Source: an uncultured Eubacterium sp.
GTDB taxonomy: Bacteria; Bacillota; Clostridia; Lachnospirales; Lachnospiraceae
Direction of reading: 5' to 3'
Assembly (NCBI GenBank): GCA_910578975.1
Contig: CAJTRZ010000006.1
Location: forward strand, 1-64,000
Length of the DNA: 64,000 nt
Shown here: positions 9,908 through 18,643 of the stretch, in pieces
How positions within the stretch are numbered: the stretch's first letter is position 1
Layout of the letters: each line of letters starts with the position of its first letter
Notes under the pieces: model-generated
What the model was told of the DNA's origin: nothing
The model's input: the letters and a program-made list of their open reading frames with translations, nothing else
Database searches by the model: none
Made by a program: the position numbers and the translations under genes

Positions 9908-10843
9908 TTAACACCTTTCAAATATCCTTAACTTTGAACTTTTTGCTCTTTTATTTACGTTTATCTCTTCCTCCGATGGAATAATTGGTTTCCTTGTAAC
10001 CACTCTACCCTTAGATTCTTTTCCACACACGCACACTGGAAAATCTGGGGGACAAGTACATGGATTCTCATTTTCTCTAAATTTCATTTTCACAATCCTG
10101 TCTTCTAATGAATGAAACGTTATAATGCAAATCCTTCCATCGGGATTCAAATGTTCTATCATTTTATCTATAGATTCTTTCAGTACCGTCAACTCTCTGT
10201 TTACTTCAATTCGAATTGCCTGAAAAGTCTTCTTAGCCGGATGACCTCCTTTAGCCTGAACTTTCATAGGAATTGCCCTTTTAATTACATTGCTTAATTC
10301 CTGTGTTGTTTCTAATGGCTTGTCCTTCCTTGCTAAAACAATATGTTTTGCAATATTTTTTGCAAATTTGTCTTCACCATAATCTTTTATAATATTAAAT
10401 AACTCATTTTCTGAGTATGTATTCACGACATCTGCTGCTGTCAGTTCCTGTCTGGTATCCATTCTCATATCTAATGGAGCATCTGACTTATAGGAAAAGC
10501 CTCTTTCCAAATTATCTAACTGATAAGATGAAACACCAATATCCAGAACAATTCCATCTACCTTTTCTATATTTAATTCTTTTAGTACCCTTCCAATTTC
10601 ACAGTAGTTATCTCGAACTAGGGTAACCTGATTTTCAAATTCTTTTAACCGTTCTCCTGCAGCTTTCAACGCTTCTCCATCCTGATCAATTCCTATCAGT
10701 CTTCCCTTAGGAGATAATCGCTTTAGTACTTCATAAGCATGTCCACCGCCTCCTAATGTTCCATCTACATAGATTCCATCAGGTTTTATATTTAAGCCAG
10801 TTATGGTTTCATCTAACAGAACTGACACATGTTTGAAATCCAT
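9908..10843 (-). CDS. rsmH: 16S rRNA m4C1402 methyltransferase RsmH (MraW)
   Basis: An S-adenosylmethionine-dependent methyltransferase that N4-methylates C1402 of 16S rRNA. The signature [10 protein letters not shown] at the start, the SAM-binding [38 protein letters not shown] and [12 protein letters not shown] are all present. The chosen ATG at 10843 has AGAAGG 6 bases upstream and gives 311 aa; the open frame also offers a TTG six codons earlier. Second gene of the cluster, following mraZ. Confidence 0.97.
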   Translation of the reverse strand: MDFKHVSVLLDETITGLNIKPDGIYVDGTLGGGGHAYEVLKRLSPKGRLIGIDQDGEALKAAGERLKEFENQVTLVRDNYCEIGRVLKELNIEKVDGIVLDIGVSSYQLDNLERGFSYKSDAPLDMRMDTRQELTAADVVNTYSENELFNIIKDYGEDKFAKNIAKHIVLARKDKPLETTQELSNVIKRAIPMKVQAKGGHPAKKTFQAIRIEVNRELTVLKESIDKMIEHLNPDGRICIITFHSLEDRIVKMKFRENENPCTCPPDFPVCVCGKESKGRVVTRKPIIPSEEEINVNKRAKSSKLRIFERC

Positions 10844-10861
10844 ATCCAACCTTCTTTCCAA

Positions 10862-11311
10862 CTATACTCCAAGTTCAGCCATATAATCAGCCAACTCTTC
10901 TATTCTCTCTTCTGCATCATCGCTTTCAAGATATTCATTCATCTGTTCATTCCACTTATCTATATTCCAAATCTCAATACGATTTCCAACACCAACCCAT
11001 ACAACTTCTGAGTTTAACGATGCGTATTCCCTTAATGTAGAAGGAACAAGAACACGTCCCTGTTTATCTGCATCAAGGGGCTCCGCACCACCGAGGAAAA
11101 ATCGATTGAAACTTCTTACCTTTTTATCTGTAAATGGCAAACTACTTAACTTTTCCTGTAATGTATTCCATGAGGATTCCGGATATGCAAAAAGGCACTT
11201 GTCGATACCTCTGGTAACTACAAGTCTCTCGGCAAGATTATCTCTAATCTTAGAAGGAATAACACATCTTCCCTTAATATCCATTTTCTGAGTCTGTTCA
11301 CCTGTAAACAT
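10862..11311 (-). CDS. mraZ: Transcriptional regulator MraZ
   Basis: A small DNA-binding protein (149 aa) with two AbrB-like SpoVT domains, each with the DxxGR signature: MDIKGRCVIPSKIR near the N-terminus and DKQGRVLVPSTLREYA in the middle. MraZ proteins form rings that bind direct repeats in front of their own operon and repress it. The ATG at 11311 follows an AGGTGAG SD; a GTG three codons upstream is the alternative. First gene of the cluster, with clear candidate operators directly upstream (11355-11392). Confidence 0.95.
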   Translation of the reverse strand: MFTGEQTQKMDIKGRCVIPSKIRDNLAERLVVTRGIDKCLFAYPESSWNTLQEKLSSLPFTDKKVRSFNRFFLGGAEPLDADKQGRVLVPSTLREYASLNSEVVWVGVGNRIEIWNIDKWNEQMNEYLESDDAEERIEELADYMAELGV

Positions 11312-11354
11312 AAAACTCACCTACTTTGTCATTTACGTAAAATCCTCAATAAAA

Positions 11355-11392
11355 TCACCACTTTTCACCACAAAATGGGGTAATTTCACCAC
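11355..11392 (-). promoter_or_regulatory. MraZ boxes: three phased direct repeats
   Basis: Three exact copies of GTGGTGA (read on the minus strand; plus-strand TCACCAC at 11355, 11365 and 11386) lie between the mraZ promoter and its start codon. Offsets of 10 and 21 bases put all three on one face of the helix. MraZ is known to bind short G-rich direct repeats ahead of mraZ, so these are the expected autoregulatory operators, here over and just after the transcription start. Confidence 0.75.
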
Positions 11393-11402
11393 TTATAGAT
11401 AA

Positions 11403-11431
11403 ATAATATACCATTTTCCCATTGAATGCAA
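11403..11431 (-). promoter_or_regulatory. Predicted promoter of the mraZ division cluster
   Basis: A -35 TTGCAT (11426-11431) and a -10 TATTAT (11403-11408) with a 17-base spacer. The three GTGGTGA repeats begin about 11 bases downstream, as expected for a repressible promoter. Confidence 0.65.
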
Positions 11432-11487
11432 CCATTTTTTCTTAAATATACAAATTATTTTTATTCCATTTTCTCCCATAAACAAAA

Positions 11488-11538
11488 GGAATCCCCACCA
11501 AACTTTTATCTAAAAATCAGTTCGGTGGGGATTTTTCC
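11488..11538 (-). terminator. Terminator after lgt
   Basis: A strong G/C-rich stem (GGAATCCCCACC at 11488-11499 with GGTGGGG at 11524-11530 and following bases) lies about 20 bases past the lgt stop and is followed on the minus strand by a U-rich stretch. It insulates lgt from the mraZ promoter. Confidence 0.8.
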
Positions 11539-11558
11539 CTAAAACATATTCAATTTTA

Positions 11559-12434
11559 TTATTTTTTTGCTATGATTACTCTTTTCGTAATAACCCATAC
11601 CAATCCAATGACTGCCACAACAATTGATAATACCTGTGACACAGGCCATCCTGTAACTGGCATAAGCAACTGGTCCGTTCTCATTCCTTCAATAATAGCT
11701 CTTCCAGTACCATATCCTATCAGATACCAGAGCATTATCTCTCCATCAAATTTTTTCTTTTTTCTAAATACAAGCATTAAAATCAACAATACCAGATTCC
11801 ATAATGATTCATATAAAAAAGTTGGCTGAACCTGAATATATCCTATCTCAGTCAAGCTCTTTCCTTTCCATGCCTCCATTCCTTGTCTTACAACATTCGG
11901 TACCTGGGACACATGATATTGTTCTCCCAAAAATATTCTCATAGCGAGCGGATTACTGTCACTAGTAACTCCTCCAAAAGCCTCTCTGTTAAAAAAGTTT
12001 CCCCATCGGCCAATAATTTGTCCCAAAATCAATCCATAGATTGCTGTATCTGTGACTTTGTAAAAAGAAATCTTTTTTAGACGGGTATATACTAAGCAAG
12101 TTATTACAGCTCCGATAACACCTCCATAGATTGCAAGCCCCCCCTGACGGATATTAATAATCTCTGCAGGATGCTTTCCATAATAATCCCAACTAAACGC
12201 TACATAATATAATCTGGCTCCAATTACGCTGAATAAGATTGCATAAATAGCAAAATCTATATACAGGTTATAGTCCTGCCCTGTAATCTTTGCCATATAA
12301 CATGCTATAACAATCCCAGCCAACATACCAAAAGCAATAATGCAACCATAAAAGGCAATATCCACTCCAAACAAATGAAATGTTTTGGGGAGATTTTCTA
12401 TATTAATATGTAAATTAGGAAACTGTATATCCAT
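11559..12434 (-). CDS. lgt: Prolipoprotein diacylglyceryl transferase Lgt
   Basis: A membrane enzyme (291 aa) that transfers diacylglycerol from phosphatidylglycerol to the lipobox Cys of prolipoproteins. Family signatures include the GARLYYVAFSWDYY segment, RQGGLAIYGGVIGA, the diagnostic GRWGNFFNREAFGG, and a C-terminal GRAIIEGMRTDQL. Seven membrane segments are expected. The ATG at 12434 has a consensus AGGAGG SD 6 bases upstream; the open frame extends 14 codons further but without an SD. Transcribed alone, divergent from ychF. Confidence 0.96.
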   Translation of the reverse strand: MDIQFPNLHINIENLPKTFHLFGVDIAFYGCIIAFGMLAGIVIACYMAKITGQDYNLYIDFAIYAILFSVIGARLYYVAFSWDYYGKHPAEIINIRQGGLAIYGGVIGAVITCLVYTRLKKISFYKVTDTAIYGLILGQIIGRWGNFFNREAFGGVTSDSNPLAMRIFLGEQYHVSQVPNVVRQGMEAWKGKSLTEIGYIQVQPTFLYESLWNLVLLILMLVFRKKKKFDGEIMLWYLIGYGTGRAIIEGMRTDQLLMPVTGWPVSQVLSIVVAVIGLVWVITKRVIIAKK

Positions 12435-12503
12435 ATCAATCCTCCTGACTCTATCTACTATACTATAATTTATCAATAACCATAAATTTATTCAACCCCA
12501 ACA

Positions 12504-12532
12504 TTGCCCCGCAAATAAAAATATGATAAACT
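12504..12532 (+). promoter_or_regulatory. Possible promoter of ychF
   Basis: TTGCCC (12504-12509) and TAAACT (12527-12532) are 17 bases apart in the lgt-ychF divergent gap. Both hexamers deviate from consensus. Confidence 0.35.
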
Positions 12533-12568
12533 TACTCTTGGTATTACCAAAGAATGGAGGAAAATAAA

Positions 12569-13666
12569 ATGAAATTAGGTATTGTCGGTTTACCAAATGT
12601 AGGTAAAAGTACTTTATTTAATTCTTTAACAAAAGCTGGAGCTGAGTCAGCAAATTACCCGTTTTGTACGATTGACCCAAACGTTGGTATTGTTACCGTT
12701 CCAGATGAAAGATTAGATAAATTAACAGCTTTATATAATTCAGCAAAAACAGTTCCTGCAGTCATTGAATTTGTAGATATTGCAGGACTTGTAAAAGGTG
12801 CATCAAAAGGTGAAGGGTTAGGAAACCAGTTTCTTGCCAACATCCGTGAAGTGGACGCTGTTGTTCATGTTGTCAGATGTTTTGAAGACACCAATGTAAT
12901 TCATGTAGATGGAAGCGTTGATCCTATCAGAGATATTGAAACAATAAATCTCGAATTAATTTTCTCTGATGTAGAAATTTTAGAGCGACGTATTGCAAAA
13001 ACTACCCGAGGTGCCAGAAATGATAAAGCTCTTGCAAAAGAATTAGCTTTTCAGGAAAAAATCAAAAAATATCTGGAAGATGGAAATCTTGCAATCAAGT
13101 ATGAACTGGAAGATGAAGATGAAATTGCATGGATGAGCGAATACAATCTCCTGACTGCTAAGCCGGTTATTTTTGCAGCCAATGTTGCAGAAGAAGATTT
13201 AGCCGATGATGGAAATTCAAACAACCATGTTTCTGCTGTCAGAGCCTTTGCAAAAGAGAACAATTGTGAAGTTTTCGTTATCAGTGCAGAAATCGAACAG
13301 GAAATCGCCCAGTTAGATGACGATGAAAAACAGATGTTTTTAGAAGATTTAGGAATCAGTCAGTCCGGTCTTGATAAATTAATCAAAGCCAGCTACTCTC
13401 TTCTTGGTCTTATCAGTTATCTCACTTCTGGTGAAGATGAAACAAGAGCATGGACCATTAAAGAAGGAACCAAGGCTCCACAAGCCGCCGGAAAGATTCA
13501 TACTGATTTCGAACGTGGATTTATCTGTGCCGAAGTCGTAGCATATGAAGACCTCATGAAATGTGGTTCAATGAAAGATGCAAAAGAAGCTGGTCTTGTA
13601 GGACTTCAAGGGAAAGAATATATCGTAAAAGATGGTGATGTAATTACATTTAGATTCAACGTGTAA
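12569..13666 (+). CDS. ychF: Redox-regulated ATPase YchF (Obg family)
   Basis: A ribosome-associated OLA1/YchF P-loop NTPase of 365 aa. Visible are the P-loop GLPNVGKST, the switch region ANYPFCTIDPNVG, DIAGLVKGASKGEGLGN and a C-terminal TGS domain with RAWTIKEGTKAPQAAGKIHT. YchF prefers ATP although it belongs to the Obg GTPase group. The ATG at 12569 is 8 bases after GGAGG; five in-frame codons upstream belong to the SD region. The stop is followed within a few bases by the composite hairpin element at 13672. Confidence 0.96.
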   Translation: MKLGIVGLPNVGKSTLFNSLTKAGAESANYPFCTIDPNVGIVTVPDERLDKLTALYNSAKTVPAVIEFVDIAGLVKGASKGEGLGNQFLANIREVDAVVHVVRCFEDTNVIHVDGSVDPIRDIETINLELIFSDVEILERRIAKTTRGARNDKALAKELAFQEKIKKYLEDGNLAIKYELEDEDEIAWMSEYNLLTAKPVIFAANVAEEDLADDGNSNNHVSAVRAFAKENNCEVFVISAEIEQEIAQLDDDEKQMFLEDLGISQSGLDKLIKASYSLLGLISYLTSGEDETRAWTIKEGTKAPQAAGKIHTDFERGFICAEVVAYEDLMKCGSMKDAKEAGLVGLQGKEYIVKDGDVITFRFNV

Positions 13667-13671
13667 TAGCG

Positions 13672-13816
13672 ATGAGTCATGCTAAAATAAAAAAGAGAAG
13701 ACTTGTCGAAAGCTTGCTTTCGTAAAAGTCCTCTCTTTTTTATTTTAATACGGCGAACGCCGTACATGAGTGATATTTTTGCTAAAGCAAAAATATCCGA
13801 ATGATACATGGCTCAT
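13672..13816 (+). repeat. Composite hairpin element A (3' of ychF)
   Basis: Outer arms ATGAGTCATG (13672-13681) and CATGGCTCAT (13807-13816) pair fully with one G-T wobble. Between them lie, in order: a 21-bp terminator-like stem (13683-13703 with 13727-13747, one mismatch) capped by an inner CGAAAG-CTTG-CTTTCG hairpin; a short G/C hairpin CGGCGAACGCCG (13751-13762); and an 11-bp stem (13772-13782 with 13787-13797). Elements B, C and E share this general plan. It starts 5 bases after the ychF stop and must include the ychF terminator. Confidence 0.8.
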
Positions 13817-13837
13817 TATTGTAGCACACTATTAATT

Positions 13838-13875
13838 GGTGTATGCTTCGCATACACCCGAATGATGCATGGCTC
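13838..13875 (+). repeat. Extra hairpin module of element A
   Basis: A perfect 9-bp stem with a 3-base loop (GGTGTATGC-TTC-GCATACACC) is followed by CGAATGATGCATGGCTC, a near copy (16 of 17) of the sequence after the last hairpin of element A (13798-13814). This looks like duplication of the hairpin-plus-flank module with the stem sequence changed. Confidence 0.7.
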
Positions 13876-13884
13876 TTTCCCACT

Positions 13885-14736
13885 TTAGATATTATCTAAA
13901 AACTCTTCAATCGTCTCCACTTTAGCTGCCAATTTGTGCCAACGTTTCAACATTTCCATATCACACTGCTTTCTTATTTTATCTTCCAAAATTTCTGGAA
14001 TTGAACCAACATCTTCTAGCAATTCCAGTACATCTTCTTGTTTCGCTTGTTGTATTCCTTCCTGTCTAAATTCTTCTGAAATTGAACACATAGTTTTAAT
14101 ACCCTCCTCATTATGTTTAAAATAATATACTCTTTGTGAAAATTTAGGGAATTTTTTATTATCTACATCTGTTTGCAAAAAACATTGCATCAGTTCCGAT
14201 ATTTCACTTCCATCATCAATTGCAGTATTAACATATACCTCATGCAATCCATTATCCACAACATCTTTAGTCTCTGTAATCATTGGTTCAATGTGATAAA
14301 TCGTTCTTTTTAATTTAAACACATCAAATTCAGATATGTATACTGCATTTACTTCAGGAACCATTTCAAACTTTTCTCCTGGAGCTACGATATTTGCAGT
14401 AATACACGATGTATTATAACGTATACGTTTCAAAGGATTCTCATCATTTGCCCTATGTACTTCAATGTTACAAAAATGACTATCACCTCTTACACATAAT
14501 ACATCTAGTCGTACTGAGCGTCCCTGCAAATTTTTTATGCTTTTCTGTGAATTAACCTCCAACACTCTTAATTCAGAATCTTGTAATATAACACGAAGTA
14601 ACTCCTCACAAACCTCTGGCTCCTCAGCAATTTTTTCAAAAAATGTATCATCGATAGGACGATATTTTGCAATTCTTTCCTGTATTTGTTGATAATTCTT
14701 GTCATACTTAGTCAATTGCTCCTTTGTTTCTGTCAT
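13885..14736 (-). CDS. Rpn family recombination-promoting nuclease/putative transposase
   Basis: A 283-aa protein of the PD-(D/E)XK nuclease group often annotated as a transposase (Rpn/PDDEXK_2). The N-terminal part YRPIDDTFFEKIAEEPEVCEE resembles the typical opening of these proteins, and the nuclease core is RSVRLDVLCV followed by CNIEVHRAN, giving the D...ExH arrangement. The middle segment INAxYISEFDxF-like (EVNAVYISEFDVFKLKRT) is also typical. It stands alone and no terminal inverted repeats or target duplication are visible, so it is not obviously part of a complete mobile element. Such genes are multi-copy in Lachnospiraceae. Its stop lies near element A. Confidence 0.85.
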   Translation of the reverse strand: MTETKEQLTKYDKNYQQIQERIAKYRPIDDTFFEKIAEEPEVCEELLRVILQDSELRVLEVNSQKSIKNLQGRSVRLDVLCVRGDSHFCNIEVHRANDENPLKRIRYNTSCITANIVAPGEKFEMVPEVNAVYISEFDVFKLKRTIYHIEPMITETKDVVDNGLHEVYVNTAIDDGSEISELMQCFLQTDVDNKKFPKFSQRVYYFKHNEEGIKTMCSISEEFRQEGIQQAKQEDVLELLEDVGSIPEILEDKIRKQCDMEMLKRWHKLAAKVETIEEFLDNI

Positions 14737-14953
14737 TCACTTCCTCACTTTCTTCACTAATATTTTATAAGAAGCAAAGAATATAACCCACAAATTTAAT
14801 TTATCCCCTAATGAAATAAATGTCAACTATATCTCTTTGCTTCAACTTCCGTATTTGTGTTCTATATTGTATGTACAAACATTATCACTTGTCATATTAT
14901 ATATCAATTATTATTTATGCTTATCCTCATAAAATATAAATATGCGATATAAT

Positions 14954-14982
14954 AAAACGCAACCAACATGTGATTGCGTTTT
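14954..14982 (-). terminator. Terminator after rpe
   Basis: A 9-bp stem AAAACGCAA/TTGCGTTTT lies 25 bases past the rpe stop and ends the priA-rpe operon. The rest of 14737-15006 is A/T-rich without recognisable genes. Confidence 0.75.
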
Positions 14983-15006
14983 ATAAATTATCTGCTTTTT
15001 ACACAA

Positions 15007-15666
15007 TTATTTAATATTTAAAAATATATGTTTGAATTTTCTCACATTCTCTTCCACATTACCTTTATACACAGCCGAGCCTGCGACAATTACATCTGCC
15101 CCTGCTTCTATCGGAACAGATACGTTATTAAGCGTCACACCGCCATCTACCTGAATCAATAACTCCAATCCCTTTTCTTCAGCAGCCTTACGAACAACTG
15201 CTACCTTTTCTGTACAATCGTCAATATAAGACTGCCCGCCAAATCCAGGATGAACCGTCATAATTAAAATCATCTCAACATCTCCAATGTATGGAAGTAT
15301 TTCCTCTACATCTGTCTCTGGATTGCAAGCCAATCCCACCTGCATGCCTTCTGCATGAATGGCATCAATTGTTTTCTTCACGTCCTCACAGGCCTCTACA
15401 TGAACTGTCAGCAGTTCAGCCCCTGCTTCTTTAAATTCCTTAATATATCGAATCGGCTCTTTTATCATTAAGTGAACATCAAAAAACTTATCTGTATAAC
15501 TTCTGATAGCCTTAATAACGGGCATTCCAAAAGAAATATTCGGCACAAATATTCCATCCATGACATCAATATGTATCCAGTCACATCCTGCCTCATCAAT
15601 TCTTTTTATATCTGCTCCAAGATTTGCAAAATCCGCTGATAATATTGACGGTGATAATTTAATCAT
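15007..15666 (-). CDS. rpe: Ribulose-phosphate 3-epimerase
   Basis: A TIM-barrel enzyme of 219 aa interconverting ribulose 5-phosphate and xylulose 5-phosphate in the pentose phosphate pathway. Motifs: LSPSILSADFANLG at the N-terminus, the metal-binding HIDVMDGIFVPN, DVHLMI, MTVHPGFGGQ and the C-terminal VDGGVTLNN with AGADVIVAGSAV. Overlaps the rsgA 3' end by 8 bases, so translation is probably coupled. Last gene of the operon. Confidence 0.97.
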   Translation of the reverse strand: MIKLSPSILSADFANLGADIKRIDEAGCDWIHIDVMDGIFVPNISFGMPVIKAIRSYTDKFFDVHLMIKEPIRYIKEFKEAGAELLTVHVEACEDVKKTIDAIHAEGMQVGLACNPETDVEEILPYIGDVEMILIMTVHPGFGGQSYIDDCTEKVAVVRKAAEEKGLELLIQVDGGVTLNNVSVPIEAGADVIVAGSAVYKGNVEENVRKFKHIFLNIK

Positions 15667-16567
15667 ATCGTTTCTCCTTCTCTTTTAATTCCTGATACAT
15701 TAATTTGTAATTATCGTATCTGCTAATTGAAATTTTCTTATCTTCTAATGCAGTTTTTACTGCACAATCAGGCTCATTTAAATGGGCACACCCAATAAAT
15801 CTACATTGTCCAACATATGCACCAAATTCCGGAAAACAATCCTCTAATCTTTCTTTTACCATTCCCGGAACATAAAGCGAACTAAATCCAGGAGTGTCAA
15901 AAACAAAAGAATTTTCATCAATTTCAAATAATTCAGAATGCCTTGTAGTATGTTTTCCTCGTCCAATTTTTTCACTTACATTTCCGGTCTCCATCGTATA
16001 ATTTTTCGTCAATGCATTTAACATCGAAGATTTTCCAACACCTGAAGGTCCTGCAAATACCGTCGTTTTATTTTTCAAAAATCTTTTAACCGTCTCAATT
16101 CCCTCATCCTCTGTTGCACTGGCAAAAATCACTCTGTATCCGGCATTGTTATATATTGTTTTCAACGCCTCCATAAACGACTCATCTGCAATATCCTTTT
16201 TATTAAAGCAGATGATTGTTTCAATATTTTGAAACTCCATCATTACCAGAAACTTATCTAATAAGTTTAGATTTGGATTAGGCCGCCTCAGTGCAAAAAC
16301 GATCATTGCCTGATCAACATTTGCCACTGCCGGTCTGATTAATTCATTGTCCCTCTCCTCAATAGATATAATATTTCCTTTTTTTTCTATTTGATCTATT
16401 ACATCTATTGTAACATTGTCACCTACTAAAGGTTTGATACTTTTATTTCTAAAAACGCCCTTCGCTTTACATTCATATAAAATTTCTTCTGTTAAGACAT
16501 AATAAAATCCTGCAATTCCTTTTATAATTTTTCCCTGCTTCTGAATAATATCACCCTCACTTTTCAA
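15659..16567 (-). CDS. rsgA: Ribosome small subunit GTPase RsgA
   Basis: A circularly permuted GTPase (302 aa) that acts late in 30S maturation. It has an OB-fold N-terminus (GKIIKGIAGFYYV), the NKxD-type ICFNKKDIA preceding the P-loop FAGPSGVGKSSMLNAL, the G3 motif DTPGFSS, and a C-terminal zinc finger with C...CxH...C spacing (QCRFIGCAHLNEPDC). The start is uncertain: the only NTG codon is a TTG at 16567 with a poor SD, and an in-frame stop lies just upstream. It follows prkC, the usual order. Confidence 0.94.
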   Translation of the reverse strand: MKSEGDIIQKQGKIIKGIAGFYYVLTEEILYECKAKGVFRNKSIKPLVGDNVTIDVIDQIEKKGNIISIEERDNELIRPAVANVDQAMIVFALRRPNPNLNLLDKFLVMMEFQNIETIICFNKKDIADESFMEALKTIYNNAGYRVIFASATEDEGIETVKRFLKNKTTVFAGPSGVGKSSMLNALTKNYTMETGNVSEKIGRGKHTTRHSELFEIDENSFVFDTPGFSSLYVPGMVKERLEDCFPEFGAYVGQCRFIGCAHLNEPDCAVKTALEDKKISISRYDNYKLMYQELKEKEKRYD

Positions 16568-16600
16568 GACCTGTATCTAGTATACTTTTATCCATAAAAG

Positions 16601-16618
16601 TCCACCCTTTCGGGTGGG
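16601..16618 (-). other. Hairpin between prkC and rsgA
   Basis: A short G/C-rich stem (CCACCC/GGGTGG) with a GAAA loop on the minus strand lies just after the prkC stop. There is only a weak U run, so it may be a partial terminator or an mRNA-stabilising stem that reduces rsgA-rpe expression. Confidence 0.45.
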
Positions 16619-16624
16619 CTCTCA

Positions 16625-18640
16625 CTATTTTAATCTGACAGTATCTTTAATAACACTTTTTCCGTCTACAAATAACTCTATCGTTGCTTTCCCTTCCTTA
16701 TCACCTACAAGATTCATTTTATAATCTCCCGGCCACATTGAAACGTCAGCATATCTCGGGTCAATCTTTTGTAACACATCATTTAGCGCTACAGATACAA
16801 CACCCTCCGTAATAGGATTCCCATCAGAATCCAGTAAATTTTCCATAGAGAATGTATATGTTCCTTTATACTCTTCTCCACCTTCCGGTCCCTTGCTGAC
16901 AACAATACCAATTGACGCACCTACAGGAGCTACACTTCCACCTTTAATTAACTGTCTGATAACCGTTCCCTTTTCTACATCTTCACTATAAACTTCTCTG
17001 ACTTTTCCCACACTGAAACCTGCTGCTGAGATTTTTTCCTGAGCTTTCGCCTGCTTATAATTTTCAACATTAGGAACGGTATTTACCTTTTCTCCTGTTT
17101 TATCTTTTCCTCTGCTGACTTTCAAATGAATTACATCCGTTCTGGAAATAGATGCTCTTTCTGCCGGAGAACTTGAAATAACAACTCCTACATTTTTTTC
17201 ACTATATTCATAAGTTATCTCTGTTTTCACACCAATCTTATCCAATGTTTCTATAACATCATCTAATTCCGAACCAATAATTCCCGATGGAACTGTTATT
17301 TTTTTCGGTCCCTTGCTAACAACCAGTTTTACTGTTTTATTTCTGTCTACAATTTCATCTGCCTCAATCGACTGACTGACAATAGTATCATTTGGATAAA
17401 TATCACTATTTACATAATTAGAATCATATTCAAAACCTAAATGTCTGTCATTAAGCATAATCTCTGCTTCATCGGAAGTTCTTCCAACAACATTTGGGAC
17501 AACTGTTTTACTTGGATCAACTGTATCCAGTTCCCCTTGTTCCACGCTTCTTGGCAACCGAATTTTATTATCACTTAAAACCCATGTCAAAACCACTGCT
17601 GCTATGACTAACGCCACAATACCAACAATAACTCCGCCAACAGTTACCATTCGATCCATTTTGGGACTTAATGTATCAATATCATTCTGTTCCTCTGACG
17701 CAAAATCTATTTTATCACGTTCTCTGCCTGATTCTTTACGAATCTGATTAATTTCATCATCTGTTATCATAATCGTAGAACCACCGGTATCTGATGTATC
17801 TAATTGTACAAAATCTACATCTGGCTCTGACAAAGCTCTTTTTAAATCAGCAATCAAGAGAGATATCTTAGGATATCTCTTTTCTACTTTATTTTGTGTA
17901 CATTTTAATACTATCTTTTCTAAACTAACTGGAACATCCCTGGTAAACTCTTTTACATTTGGAACATTGCTCTGAATATGTTTCAGGGCAATCGTCACTG
18001 TAGATTCTCCATCAAAAGGAACTGTGCCTGTAAGCATTTCAAACATTGTAATACCTAAAGAATAAATATCACTCTTCTCGTCGACATATTTTCCACCAGC
18101 CTGTTCCGGTGAAATATAATGAACCGAGCCCATGGCATTTCCATTAATTGTATTTGCCGAAGCCGCTCTGGCGATACCGAAATCAGTAACTTTAACTTTT
18201 CCCTCTCTGGAAATCATGATATTCTGCGGCTTAATATCACGATGTACAATCTGATTATTATGGGCACACTCAATACCATTCGCAATCTGTACTGCAATAC
18301 TAATCGTTTCCCGGTAAGTAAGTTTTCCCTTTTTTTCAATATAATGCTTTAATGTAATTCCCTCGATTAATTCCATTACTATGTAATACAATCCATCGTC
18401 TTCTCCTACATCATATACATTTACAATATTAGGATGTATCAGGCTTGCTGCAGACTGTGCCTCTACACGAAATTTTGAAACAAAATTCTTATCTTTACTA
18501 TATTCCTGTTTCAATACTTTCATAGCCACATTTCTGTTTAATTTATGGTCTTTTGCCTTATAAACATCTGACATTCCTCCGGCACCGACTCTGCTTATGA
18601 TTTCATAACGATTATTAATAAAATTCCCTTTTGCTAACAT
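16625..18640 (-). CDS. prkC: Serine/threonine protein kinase PrkC with PASTA domains
   Basis: A membrane kinase of 671 aa sensing wall fragments or lipid II. The cytoplasmic Hanks-type kinase domain (residues ~12-270) has the Gly loop GAGGMSDVYKA, the catalytic VHRDIKPQN and TDFGIARA. A linker precedes one membrane segment (~residues 336-357, VIVGIVALVIAAVVLTWVL). Outside, three PASTA repeats follow (starting VVPNVVG, ITVPSGIIG, VNTVPNVEN), then a further domain of about 90 residues. The partner phosphatase lies 3 bases upstream, the conserved pair controlling wall growth, division and germination. Confidence 0.96.
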   Translation of the reverse strand: MLAKGNFINNRYEIISRVGAGGMSDVYKAKDHKLNRNVAMKVLKQEYSKDKNFVSKFRVEAQSAASLIHPNIVNVYDVGEDDGLYYIVMELIEGITLKHYIEKKGKLTYRETISIAVQIANGIECAHNNQIVHRDIKPQNIMISREGKVKVTDFGIARAASANTINGNAMGSVHYISPEQAGGKYVDEKSDIYSLGITMFEMLTGTVPFDGESTVTIALKHIQSNVPNVKEFTRDVPVSLEKIVLKCTQNKVEKRYPKISLLIADLKRALSEPDVDFVQLDTSDTGGSTIMITDDEINQIRKESGRERDKIDFASEEQNDIDTLSPKMDRMVTVGGVIVGIVALVIAAVVLTWVLSDNKIRLPRSVEQGELDTVDPSKTVVPNVVGRTSDEAEIMLNDRHLGFEYDSNYVNSDIYPNDTIVSQSIEADEIVDRNKTVKLVVSKGPKKITVPSGIIGSELDDVIETLDKIGVKTEITYEYSEKNVGVVISSSPAERASISRTDVIHLKVSRGKDKTGEKVNTVPNVENYKQAKAQEKISAAGFSVGKVREVYSEDVEKGTVIRQLIKGGSVAPVGASIGIVVSKGPEGGEEYKGTYTFSMENLLDSDGNPITEGVVSVALNDVLQKIDPRYADVSMWPGDYKMNLVGDKEGKATIELFVDGKSVIKDTVRLK

Positions 18641-18643
18641 AGT

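Noticed and set aside
13885..14736. Complete insertion sequence around the Rpn gene
   Set aside because: No terminal inverted repeats or target-site duplications are visible at the ends of the gene.
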